Below, one piece after another: positions 27,804 to 35,424 of a DNA stretch of 55,257 bases; within the stretch, counting starts at the first letter, position 1, and each line of letters begins with the position of its first letter. Under the pieces are notes generated by a model. It did no database searches. It was not told where the DNA came from and worked only from the letters and a program-made list of their open reading frames with translations. The translations under genes and the position numbers were made by a program. This stretch comes from Streptomyces inusitatus (GTDB taxonomy: Bacteria > Actinomycetota > Actinomycetes > Streptomycetales > Streptomycetaceae). Location: NCBI RefSeq assembly GCF_014651115.1, contig NZ_BMWG01000014.1, positions 1-55,257 of the forward strand, in the 5' to 3' direction.

Positions 27804-28742
27804 GTGCTTGATCCGCAGGGATTGTACGAATGGGAGCCGAAGGGCCTCGCAGTCGTCGACATGGCGCTCGCGCAGGAGTCGGCAGGCCTGGTCATGCTGT
27901 ACCACTTCGACGGATACATCGACGCGGGCGAGACCGGCGAGCAGATCGTCAGCAGTCTGCTCGACACGCTGCCGCATCAGGTAGTGGCCCGGTTCGACCA
28001 CGACAGACTGGTCGACTACCGCGCCCGCCGCCCACTGCTGACCTTCAGACGTGACCGCTGGGCGTCGTACGAGACCCCGGGCATCGAGGTCCGTGTCGTC
28101 CAGGACGCCACCGGAGCCCCCTTCCTGCTGCTGTCGGGCCCCGAGCCCGACGTCGAGTGGGAGCGTTTCGCGGCGGCCGTCGCCGAGATCGTGGAGCGTC
28201 TCGGCGTCCGCCTGTCGGTGAACTTCCACGGCATCCCCATGGGCGTGCCGCACACCCGCCCGGTCGGCATCACCCCGCACGGCAACCGCACCGACCTCAT
28301 GCCGGGGCACCGCAGCCCCTTCGACGAGGCACAGGTGCCGGGCAGCGCCGAATCGCTGGTCGAGTTCCGTCTGATGGAGGGCGGCCACGACGTCCTCGGA
28401 GTGGCCGCCCATGTGCCCCACTACGTGGCGCGTTCCTCCTACCCGGACGCGGCGCTGACCGCGCTGGAGGCGGTCACGGCCGCGACCGGTCTCGTTCTGC
28501 CCAGCGTCGCGCACTCGCTGCGTACCGAGGCGCACCGCACCCAGAATGAGATCGAGCGCCAGATCGGCGAGGGCGACGAGGAGCTCGTCGGACTGGTCCA
28601 GGGGCTTGAGCACCAGTACGACGCGATGGCGGGGGCCGAGACCCGGGGCAGTCTGGTCGCGGAGCCGGTGGATCTGCCGTCCGCCGATGAGATCGGCCTG
28701 GAGTTCGAGCGATTCCTCGCCGAGCGCGAAGGCGATTCCTGA
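27804..28742 (+). CDS. PAC2 family protein
   Basis: Protein of 312 aa of the PAC2 (proteasome assembly chaperone 2) family, common in actinobacteria. Recognisable blocks are LVMLYHFDGYIDAGETGEQI near the N terminus, LLSGPEPDVEWERF in the middle, and GIPMGVPHTRPVGITPHGN. In eukaryotes PAC2 helps assemble proteasome alpha rings; actinobacteria have proteasomes, but a chaperone role for these proteins has not been shown to my knowledge. GTG 27804 follows GAGGAGGAGCGG. It is followed 50 bp later by coaE, with a separate promoter likely for that gene. Confidence 0.9.
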   Translation: MLDPQGLYEWEPKGLAVVDMALAQESAGLVMLYHFDGYIDAGETGEQIVSSLLDTLPHQVVARFDHDRLVDYRARRPLLTFRRDRWASYETPGIEVRVVQDATGAPFLLLSGPEPDVEWERFAAAVAEIVERLGVRLSVNFHGIPMGVPHTRPVGITPHGNRTDLMPGHRSPFDEAQVPGSAESLVEFRLMEGGHDVLGVAAHVPHYVARSSYPDAALTALEAVTAATGLVLPSVAHSLRTEAHRTQNEIERQIGEGDEELVGLVQGLEHQYDAMAGAETRGSLVAEPVDLPSADEIGLEFERFLAEREGDS

Positions 28743-28779
28743 CCTCGGGACCCGCCCCCTTCGCACCGGAGCCTGAGGC

Positions 28780-28785
28780 TAAGCT
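28780..28785 (+). promoter_or_regulatory. Putative -10 element of coaE, leaderless layout
   Basis: TAAGCT lies seven bases before the coaE ATG (28793), and no Shine-Dalgarno sequence is in range. An mRNA starting at or near the start codon is suggested. No clear -35 is seen. Confidence 0.4.
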
Positions 28786-28792
28786 GCCGCTC

Positions 28793-29392
28793 ATGCTGTC
28801 CGTAGGCCTGACCGGTGGAATCGGCGCCGGCAAGAGCGAAGTGTCCCGGCTGCTCCAGTCGTACGGAGCGGTCCTGATCGACGCCGACAGGATCGCCCGC
28901 GAGGTCGTCGAGCCCGGCACGCCAGGGCTCACGGCCGTCGTGGCACGCTTCGGGCCGGGCATCCTGGCTCCCGACGGCTCGCTGGACCGGCCCAAGCTGG
29001 GGGCCATCGTCTTCTCGGACCCGGCGCGGCTCGCCGAACTCAACGCGATCGTGCACCCATTGGTCGGGGCGCGCTCCCAGGAGCTGGAGCGGTCGGCGGG
29101 GCCGGGCTCGGTCGTCGTCCATGACGTCCCGCTGCTGACGGAGAACGACCTCGCGAAACGGTACGACCTGGTCGTCGTCGTGGACGCCGCCCCCGGGACC
29201 CAGCTGGAGCGGCTGGTCGGACGGCGCGGAATGACGGAGTCCGATGCCAGGGCCCGGATGGCCGCGCAAGCCACCAGGGAGCAGCGCCGCGCCATCGCCG
29301 ATCTGATCATCGACAACGACGGTCCGCTGGAGAGTCTCGAACCCCAGGTCCGTGCCGTATGGGCGGAGCTGAGGCGGCGGGCGGCGGGATGA
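28793..29392 (+). CDS. coaE: Dephospho-CoA kinase
   Basis: Last enzyme of coenzyme A synthesis; phosphorylates the 3'-hydroxyl of dephospho-CoA with ATP (199 aa). The P-loop GGIGAGKSEVS is at residues 8-18, followed by IDADRIAREVVEPGTPG, which binds the substrate, and the CoaE signature DVPLLTENDLAKRYD. The lid region QLERLVGRRGMTESDARARM matches the family. Length is typical; it is the single-domain form without the C-terminal UPF0157 extension seen in mycobacteria. Confidence 0.96.
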   Translation: MLSVGLTGGIGAGKSEVSRLLQSYGAVLIDADRIAREVVEPGTPGLTAVVARFGPGILAPDGSLDRPKLGAIVFSDPARLAELNAIVHPLVGARSQELERSAGPGSVVVHDVPLLTENDLAKRYDLVVVVDAAPGTQLERLVGRRGMTESDARARMAAQATREQRRAIADLIIDNDGPLESLEPQVRAVWAELRRRAAG

Positions 29393-29413
29393 CCGCCCCT
29401 GCCTCCGGCCCGC

Positions 29414-29432
29414 CCCGGCGCACCGCGCCGGG
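29414..29432 (+). terminator. Hairpin after coaE
   Basis: CCCGGCGC (29414-29421), loop ACC, GCGCCGGG (29425-29432), starting 21 nt after the coaE stop. An 8-bp all-GC stem without U-tract; probable terminator. Confidence 0.6.
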
Positions 29433-29487
29433 CGGCCGTCTGTGTCAGGCATCCGTCAAGCCACCGCCCGTCCGGGCACCGCGGCAC

Positions 29488-29493
29488 TAGCAT
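29488..29493 (+). promoter_or_regulatory. Putative -10 element of DUF3592 gene, leaderless layout
   Basis: TAGCAT ends seven bases before the GTG start at 29501, with no Shine-Dalgarno sequence between. It fits TANNNT and would give a leaderless or nearly leaderless mRNA. Confidence 0.4.
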
Positions 29494-29500
29494 CGATGCG

Positions 29501-29869
29501 GTGCAGATCGTCTTCGCCGCCTTCACCGCGCTGGCCGGGCTGGTCGCCGTGCTCGTCGGCGCGTACGCCCGCAGGCAGACCCGCCGTATCGTGAGCGCCG
29601 GCTGCCTCGCCATCGCCCTGGTCAAACCCGCGCCGCCCGGGGCCGGGCGGGGTCTGCTCCAGTACGAGACCGCGGACGGCCGCGTCGTGGAGATCGTCTC
29701 CCCGGTGCCCCTGCCCGAGGGCGGCAGCGTCCGGCTCTCGTACGACCCCGAAGACCCCCGGGACGTGGTGGTCGACGGCCACCACCGGGCCGCCGTCGAC
29801 CGGGGGTTCGTGATCGCGGGGCTGCTGCTCACCCTGATCGGGGCCGCGCTGGCGATCTCCGGGGGCTGA
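29501..29869 (+). CDS. DUF3592-like small membrane protein
   Basis: Protein of 122 aa with a hydrophobic helix at each end (about 3-22 and 101-119) and a small beta-rich domain between, containing YETADGRVVEIVSP and VRLSYDPEDPRDVVVDG. This is the layout of DUF3592 proteins, whose function is unknown. GTG 29501 is used without a ribosome binding site. It lies between coaE and the TPR protein, all in the same direction. Confidence 0.78.
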   Translation: MQIVFAAFTALAGLVAVLVGAYARRQTRRIVSAGCLAIALVKPAPPGAGRGLLQYETADGRVVEIVSPVPLPEGGSVRLSYDPEDPRDVVVDGHHRAAVDRGFVIAGLLLTLIGAALAISGG

Positions 29870-29986
29870 ATCGCCCCCGGAGGACCGCCCCGCCCCGCGG
29901 CGTCCGGCGACCCCGGGCCGCGACCGAGTGGAATACCCCTGCCCGTACCTGTGTTGGAACCGTGCAGCGAGGGGAAGGATCGAGCC

Positions 29987-30355
29987 GTGCCCAAGAGCAA
30001 CCCGGAGACACACGTCATCGACTTCCGCGCGGCCGAGCGGCTGCTCGCCGCGAAGGATCCGCGTGGTGCCGTGAAGCTGCTGGACTCGGTCATCGCGGCC
30101 CATCCGGAGAACACGGCGGCCCGGCTGTTGCGCGCCCGCGCCTTCTTCGCGGCGGCCCAGCTCCGCCCCGCGGAGCTGGAATTCGAACTGGTCCTGGAGC
30201 GTGAACCGGACAACGCCTTCGCGCACTTCGCACTCGCCCGCACCTTCGAGCGGGCCGGCCGCCCCGAGCAGGCGCGGCGTCACTTCCGCCTGGCGGCCGC
30301 GCTCGACCCCAAACCGGAGTATCTGCGGGCCGCCCGCTTCGACCCGGAGGCCTGA
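29987..30355 (+). CDS. Tetratricopeptide repeat protein
   Basis: Small all-helical protein (122 aa) with about three TPR units: residues 14-43 (AAERLLAAKDPRGAVKLLDS), 44-77 (NTAARLLRARAFFAAAQLRP) and 78-111 (AFAHFALARTFERAGRPEQA). TPRs mediate protein-protein contacts; the partner is unknown. GTG 29987 follows GGGGAAGG. A gene of this kind beside coaE is, as I recall, a conserved feature of Streptomyces chromosomes. Confidence 0.88.
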   Translation: MPKSNPETHVIDFRAAERLLAAKDPRGAVKLLDSVIAAHPENTAARLLRARAFFAAAQLRPAELEFELVLEREPDNAFAHFALARTFERAGRPEQARRHFRLAAALDPKPEYLRAARFDPEA

Positions 30356-30391
30356 CCCTCGACGTGCTCCGATCCGGGCTCCGTGCTGACC

Positions 30392-30703
30392 CTAGTCACC
30401 GGACCGCGGCCCGGGGTGGCGCGGCGGCGTGCGGCGGCGCGGCCGGCCCTCGTGGACCGGCTCGTACGGAGGGATGTCCCGGCCGGGCTGATAGTGAGGG
30501 CCCTGCCGGATGTGCCGAATGACGATCACCAGATCCACGATCACGATCAGCAGCACCGCACCGCACACCGCGGCCCAGCCCGGATAGCCCGCGAGAGCGA
30601 AGCCCACCGTCCCGGCCGTGCTCCAGATCAGCCCCCATACGCTCAGCCAGAACCGCATCCGCAGAGCACTGCGTGCGGTCACCGGCTCACTTCCTGTGCG
30701 CAT
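30392..30703 (-). CDS. DUF6343-like small membrane protein
   Basis: Protein of 103 aa starting MRTGSEPVTARSALRMRFW, with two hydrophobic segments (about 22-40 and 45-63) and a basic, Pro/Arg-rich tail containing RHIRQGPHYQPGRDIPPYEP. This matches my memory of the DUF6343 family, found in Streptomyces next to the TPR gene. ATG 30703 has an excellent GGAGGAGGAG site; the frame is open well upstream but without support. Function unknown. Confidence 0.82.
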   Translation of the reverse strand: MRTGSEPVTARSALRMRFWLSVWGLIWSTAGTVGFALAGYPGWAAVCGAVLLIVIVDLVIVIRHIRQGPHYQPGRDIPPYEPVHEGRPRRRTPPRHPGPRSGD

Positions 30704-30823
30704 GCGCGTCTCCTCCTCCCTTCCAGGATGCGACGGTGGCCGGAACCGGGCCTCGCCGGGGACGGTCCGCACCCGTACCGCTCCTTCGGGAACGGCGGCC
30801 CCGCGCCGCTCGTTCAACGGGAC

Positions 30824-31207
30824 ATGAGCGGACCGATGCGCGAAGGGCACCGTGGTACCGGGCCCGGGATCATCACCCCTGACGGCTGCGCGGTCGAGTT
30901 GTACGACCGGCTGGGCGTGGGCCCGGAGCCGGACATCATCACGGCGGCCGTTCCGGCCGGAGCGACCATACTCGAACTGGGCAGCGGGGCGGGCCGGGTG
31001 ACCCATCCGCTGGTGGAGCGAGGGTTCGCCGTCACCGCGGTGGACGAGTCGCCGGAGATGCTGGAGAGAGTCCGCGGTGCGCGGCGCACGGTGGCCGCCC
31101 CGATCGAGCGGCTCGCACTGGGGGAGGAGTTCGACGTGGTGACGCTCGCGTCGTTCCTCATCCACACCAGCGATCCCACATGGGTGAGGGCGCGGCCGAT
31201 GGCATAG
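30824..31207 (+). pseudogene. Truncated class I SAM-dependent methyltransferase
   Basis: The N-terminal 120 residues look like a normal methyltransferase: MREGHRGTGPGIITPDGCAV, motif I ILELGSGAGRVTHPLVERG, the motif II acid in AVDESPEML, and EEFDVVTLASFLIHTSDP. The frame then ends after about ten unrelated residues, giving 127 aa where family members have about 230-250. None of the three frames between 31170 and the slipin start at 31342 continues the fold, so the C-terminal half appears deleted, not frameshifted. It could be a relic or, less likely, a short functional domain. Start ATG 30824 or 30836. Confidence 0.75.
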
Positions 31208-31341
31208 AGCCGGTCGCCCCGAGCGGCGGCCCCGGGACGACCGGGCCCGCTCCCGCCCCTGCCGGTCGGACTCTGGCCTCATCCGCCATACCGGGCATAC
31301 CGTGGTATTGGGTGTCCAGCTCGACTGAAGGGGGTGCCCTG

Positions 31342-32361
31342 ATGCTCGAATCGCTGGTGATCGTGGCTGTCGCGCTGGCGTGCTGCGCCCTGGTGTACGC
31401 GGCGACGGCGGCCCGGGTGATCAAACAGTACGAGCGGGGCGTGGTGTTCCGACTGGGAAGGCTCCACGGCGGAATCCGAGGCCCCGGATTCACCATGATC
31501 CTTCCCGCCGTGGACCGGCTCCGCAAGGTCAATATGCAGATAGTGACGATGCCGGTGCCCGCCCAGGAAGGCATCACCCGGGACAATGTCACGGTCCGCG
31601 TCGACGCGGTGGTCTACTTCCGGGTGGTCGAGGCGGCGGACGCGATCATTCAGGTCGAGGACTACCGTTTCGCGGTCTCGCAGATGGCGCAGACATCGCT
31701 GCGCTCGATCATCGGCAAGAGTGACCTGGACGATCTGCTCTCCAACCGCGAGAAGCTCAATCAAGGGCTGGAGCTGATGATCGACAGCCCGGCGATCGGC
31801 TGGGGAGTGCAGATCGACCGGGTGGAGATCAAGGATGTCTCGCTGCCCGAGGCCATGAAGCGGTCGATGGCACGGCAGGCCGAGGCCGACCGGGAGCGCA
31901 GGGCCCGGGTGATCAACGCGGACGCGGAGCTTCAGGCGTCGAAGAAACTGGCCCAGGCGGCCGGGGTGATGTCACAGGAGCCGGCGGCGCTCCAACTGCG
32001 GCTGCTCCAGACCGTGGTGGCGGTCGCCGCGGAGAAGAACTCCACACTGGTACTGCCCTTCCCGGTGGAGCTGCTCCGCTTCCTGGAACGCGCTCAGCAG
32101 CCCGCGCGGCCTCCGCGGCCGCCGGACGAACCGCTCCAGCGGCTCGACGTCCCCGACACACCGGACCCGGAGCCGGACCCGGATCCAGCTCCGGACCCGG
32201 CCTTGGAGGCCTCCGAAACGGACGAGCCGAATCGCGCCCTGGATGCTTCCGAGCCGGAGGAGCGGGGACGACCGGTCCCCGGCCTCGCACCCGCCTCCGG
32301 CGGCCGGACGGCGGAGCCGGGACGACCGCGAAACGATCGGCGACCTCCCCCGGCGGCATAG
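31342..32361 (+). CDS. Slipin (stomatin/prohibitin-family) membrane protein
   Basis: SPFH-domain scaffold protein (339 aa). An N-terminal membrane helix (1-22) is followed by the SPFH domain: YERGVVFRLGRLHGGIRGPG, DNVTVRVDAVVYFRVVEA, and RVEIKDVSLPEAMKRSMARQ, then a coiled coil with AEADRERRARVINADAE typical of slipins. The last 80 residues form a Pro/Asp/Glu-rich tail with (DPEPDPDP)-like repeats, not part of the family core. No NfeD partner gene is adjacent, though slipins often have one. ATG 31342 follows AAGGGGG; an in-frame extension to 31180 is unsupported. Confidence 0.92.
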   Translation: MLESLVIVAVALACCALVYAATAARVIKQYERGVVFRLGRLHGGIRGPGFTMILPAVDRLRKVNMQIVTMPVPAQEGITRDNVTVRVDAVVYFRVVEAADAIIQVEDYRFAVSQMAQTSLRSIIGKSDLDDLLSNREKLNQGLELMIDSPAIGWGVQIDRVEIKDVSLPEAMKRSMARQAEADRERRARVINADAELQASKKLAQAAGVMSQEPAALQLRLLQTVVAVAAEKNSTLVLPFPVELLRFLERAQQPARPPRPPDEPLQRLDVPDTPDPEPDPDPAPDPALEASETDEPNRALDASEPEERGRPVPGLAPASGGRTAEPGRPRNDRRPPPAA

Positions 32362-32523
32362 AGCACCCGCCGGGCCCGCGCCCCGGCGGCCCGCCGGGCA
32401 GCCCTCGACGAGACAGCCCCCGACCAGGCAGAACACCGCCGAGCGGCGGCATTGTCAGACCCCACCCGTAGAGTCGTACCGCTCCAGTGACCGGCAGACG
32501 AACGACGGATGGGAGGCCCCCGG

Positions 32524-35424
32524 ATGACAGCGGAGACATCGCGTACACCGCACACTCGTGCGGCTGTCTTCCTGCCCGCGGCGCTGCCGCGTGAGGGCCG
32601 GATCGCCTTCTGGGACCCGGACGGTGAGCCGTCGGACGACGCCACCGGCGAGATCACCGTCGTCCGCGGTGCGCCTTCGGGGAGCATCCCGGGCGCCGAC
32701 CCCGCCGGGGACATCACCGGCCACACCGTCCCGGCCCTGCTTCTCCCCGTCGCCGAGGCCCTGCCGCTGCTGATGCGCGCCCGGCACCACCCGGCCGCGC
32801 ATCCCGCCACGGCCTGCTGGGGCGCGGCGGCGCTGCACGCCGTCCATCTCGTGGCGCGCGGCAGACTCCTGCCCGGACTGACCGCGACCGACCACGACGC
32901 CTGGCGCGCGGGCCCGCTGGACGCCGACGACATCGCCCAGCTGCGGGCGATCGCCGCCGCCATGCCGTACGAGGCGTACGCCACGCCCGTGGAGCCGGAG
33001 CCGGGCCAGGAGCGGGAGCGGGCGACAGTGCTTCTGCCCGACCCGGAGACGCTGGTACGGGCCTTCTTCGACGCGGTGGCCGACACCCTGCCCCGCACCC
33101 CCGCCGCGGCCCTGGCGGCGGGCCGGCCCTTCGCGGCGAGCGCGCCCCAGCGGCTGCCCGGGGCGCGGGAATGGGCCGCCGAGGCGGCGGCGGGCATGGA
33201 CGCCGGGGTGCGCGTCTCCCTGCGCCTGGACCTCTCGGCCTTCCAGCTCTTCGACGCCTCCACGGCGGGGGAGGAGGCCGAGGGCGCGGACAGGACCGCC
33301 GTGCGCGCCGCCGGCGCCGCCGTCGTCCAGGTGCATAGCCTCGCCGATCCGACGCTCGTCGTCGACGCCGCCCGACTGTGGTCCGGGGAGGGTGACGAGA
33401 GCTTCGGCCCGCGCGCCCGCATCGACGCGGTGCTCGCGCTGCGCCGCGCCGCCCGGGTCTGGCCGCCGCTCGCCGGGCTGCTGGAGCGCGATGTGCCCGA
33501 TGTGCTGCCCCTGACCGAGGACGAGCTGTACGAGCTGCTGGGCCCCGGAGCCGCCCGGCTGGCCGCCGCCGGAGTCGTCGTCCACTGGCCCAGGGAGCTG
33601 GCGCGCTCGCTCTCGGCCACCGCGGTCGTCCACCAGCCCGCACCCGGCTCGGCCACCGACGGCACCCCCTTCTTCGACAGCGGGGAACTCCTCAAGTTCA
33701 ACTGGCGTCTCGCGCTCGACGGAGATCCGCTGACCGAGGGCGAGATGGACGCGCTGGCCGAGTCCCACCGCCCGATCGTGCGGCTGCGCGACCAGTGGGT
33801 GGTGATCGACCCCGATCTCGTGCGCAAGGCGCGCAAGCGGGAGCTGGGCCTGCTCCAGCCGGTGGACGCGCTCGCGGTGGCGCTCTCCGGCACCGCCGAG
33901 GTCGACGGCGAGACGGTGGACGCCGTCCCCACCGGAGCCCTGGCCCTCCTGCGCGACCGGCTCGTCGCGGGAGCTGCCCCCGTCCCTGCCCCCGAGGGCC
34001 TCACCGCCACTCTGCGCGACTACCAGCTGCGCGGGCTGGCCTGGCTGGACCTGATGACCTCGCTGGGCCTCGGCGGCTGCCTCGCCGACGACATGGGCCT
34101 CGGCAAGACGGTCACCGTGATCGCGCTCCACCTCCACCGGAACCGCCCGGCCCCGACGCTCGTCGTCTGTCCCGCCTCCCTCCTCGGCAACTGGCAGCGC
34201 GAGATCAACCGCTTCGCGCCGTCCGTCCCGGTCCACCGCTTCCACGGCCTGGACCGGACACTGCCGGGAGCCGCCGACGGCGGCTTCGTGCTCACCACCT
34301 ACGGCACGATGCGCACCAGCGCGGAGCGCCTCGCCGGACAGAGCTGGGGCATGGTCGTCGCCGACGAGGCACAGCACGTCAAGAATCCGTTCTCCGCCAC
34401 CGCCAAGGCCCTGCGCACCATCCCCGCGCCGGCCAGGGTCGCGCTCACCGGCACCCCCGTGGAGAACAACCTCTCCGAACTCTGGGCCCTGCTCGACTGG
34501 ACGACCCCGGGGCTGCTGGGCCCGCTCAAGGCGTTCCGCGCCCGGCACGCCCGGGTGGTGGAGCTGGGCGAGGACGAGGAGGCGGTCGAGCGGCTGTCCC
34601 GGCTGGTCCGGCCCTTTCTGCTGCGGCGCAAGAAGTCCGACCCCGGCATCGTCCCCGAGCTGCCGCCCAAGACCGAGTCCGACCACCCGGTCGCCCTCAC
34701 CCGCGAGCAGACATCGCTGTACGAGGCGGTCGTACGGGAGATGATGGCCGCCATCGGAGGCGCGGAGGGCATCGCGCGCCGGGGACTGGTGATGAAACTC
34801 CTGACCGACCTCAAGCAGATCTGCAACCACCCCGCGCAGTTCCTGAAGGAGTACGGCCGGCCGGCGGGCGGCGGCACGGGCCTCCGGCTCGCCGGGCGCT
34901 CGGGCAAGCTCGCCCTCCTCGACGAGCTGCTGGAGACCATCCTCGCCGAGGAGGGCTCGGTCCTGATCTTCACTCAGTACGTCTCCATGGCCCGGCTCCT
35001 GTCGGCCCACCTCACCTCCCGGGCGATCCCGTCCCAGCTTCTCCACGGAGGCACCCCGGTCGCGGAGCGCGAACGCATGGTGGACCGGTTCCAGTCCGGC
35101 GGTGCGCCGGTCTTCATCCTGTCCCTCAAGGCGGCGGGCACCGGACTGAACCTGACCCGGGCGGGCCATGTCGTCCACTACGACCGCTGGTGGAATCCCG
35201 CGGTCGAGGAACAGGCGACGGACCGTGCCTACCGCATCGGCCAGACCCAGCCCGTCCAGGTGCACCGGCTGATCGCCGAGGGCACCGTGGAGGACCGGAT
35301 CGCCGAGATGCTCGCCGCCAAACGGGCCCTGGCCGATGCCGTCCTCGGCTCGGGGGAGGCCGCGCTCACCGAGCTGACCGACCGTGAGCTGGCCGATCTC
35401 GTCTCCCTGCGGAGGCCCTCATGA
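32524..35424 (+). CDS. SNF2-family helicase
   Basis: SWI2/SNF2-type ATP-dependent DNA translocase (966 aa). The N-terminal 480 residues are the bacterial SNF2-associated region. The ATPase starts near 498 (LRDYQLRGLAWLDLMTSLGL) with Walker A DDMGLGKT near 523, DEAQ box VVADEAQHVKN near 612 and ALTGTPVENNLSELWALLD. The helicase C-terminal lobe has LIFTQYVSMARLL, SLKAAGTGLNLTRAGHVVHY, and WWNPAVEEQATDRAYRIGQ. Its stop overlaps the SWIM-protein start by four bases (ATGA), so the two are translated together. ATG 32524 is preceded by GGGAGG. Bacterial members are linked to transcription recycling or DNA repair, but this group is uncharacterised as far as I know. Confidence 0.95.
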   Translation: MTAETSRTPHTRAAVFLPAALPREGRIAFWDPDGEPSDDATGEITVVRGAPSGSIPGADPAGDITGHTVPALLLPVAEALPLLMRARHHPAAHPATACWGAAALHAVHLVARGRLLPGLTATDHDAWRAGPLDADDIAQLRAIAAAMPYEAYATPVEPEPGQERERATVLLPDPETLVRAFFDAVADTLPRTPAAALAAGRPFAASAPQRLPGAREWAAEAAAGMDAGVRVSLRLDLSAFQLFDASTAGEEAEGADRTAVRAAGAAVVQVHSLADPTLVVDAARLWSGEGDESFGPRARIDAVLALRRAARVWPPLAGLLERDVPDVLPLTEDELYELLGPGAARLAAAGVVVHWPRELARSLSATAVVHQPAPGSATDGTPFFDSGELLKFNWRLALDGDPLTEGEMDALAESHRPIVRLRDQWVVIDPDLVRKARKRELGLLQPVDALAVALSGTAEVDGETVDAVPTGALALLRDRLVAGAAPVPAPEGLTATLRDYQLRGLAWLDLMTSLGLGGCLADDMGLGKTVTVIALHLHRNRPAPTLVVCPASLLGNWQREINRFAPSVPVHRFHGLDRTLPGAADGGFVLTTYGTMRTSAERLAGQSWGMVVADEAQHVKNPFSATAKALRTIPAPARVALTGTPVENNLSELWALLDWTTPGLLGPLKAFRARHARVVELGEDEEAVERLSRLVRPFLLRRKKSDPGIVPELPPKTESDHPVALTREQTSLYEAVVREMMAAIGGAEGIARRGLVMKLLTDLKQICNHPAQFLKEYGRPAGGGTGLRLAGRSGKLALLDELLETILAEEGSVLIFTQYVSMARLLSAHLTSRAIPSQLLHGGTPVAERERMVDRFQSGGAPVFILSLKAAGTGLNLTRAGHVVHYDRWWNPAVEEQATDRAYRIGQTQPVQVHRLIAEGTVEDRIAEMLAAKRALADAVLGSGEAALTELTDRELADLVSLRRPS

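Noticed and set aside
31180..31341. Upstream in-frame extension of the slipin
   Set aside because: No membrane or SPFH sequence, overlaps the truncated methyltransferase end, and ATG 31342 has a strong AAGGGGG site.
32455..35265. Minus-strand frame of 936 codons antisense to the SNF2 gene
   Set aside because: Antisense shadow without recognisable domain or start site.
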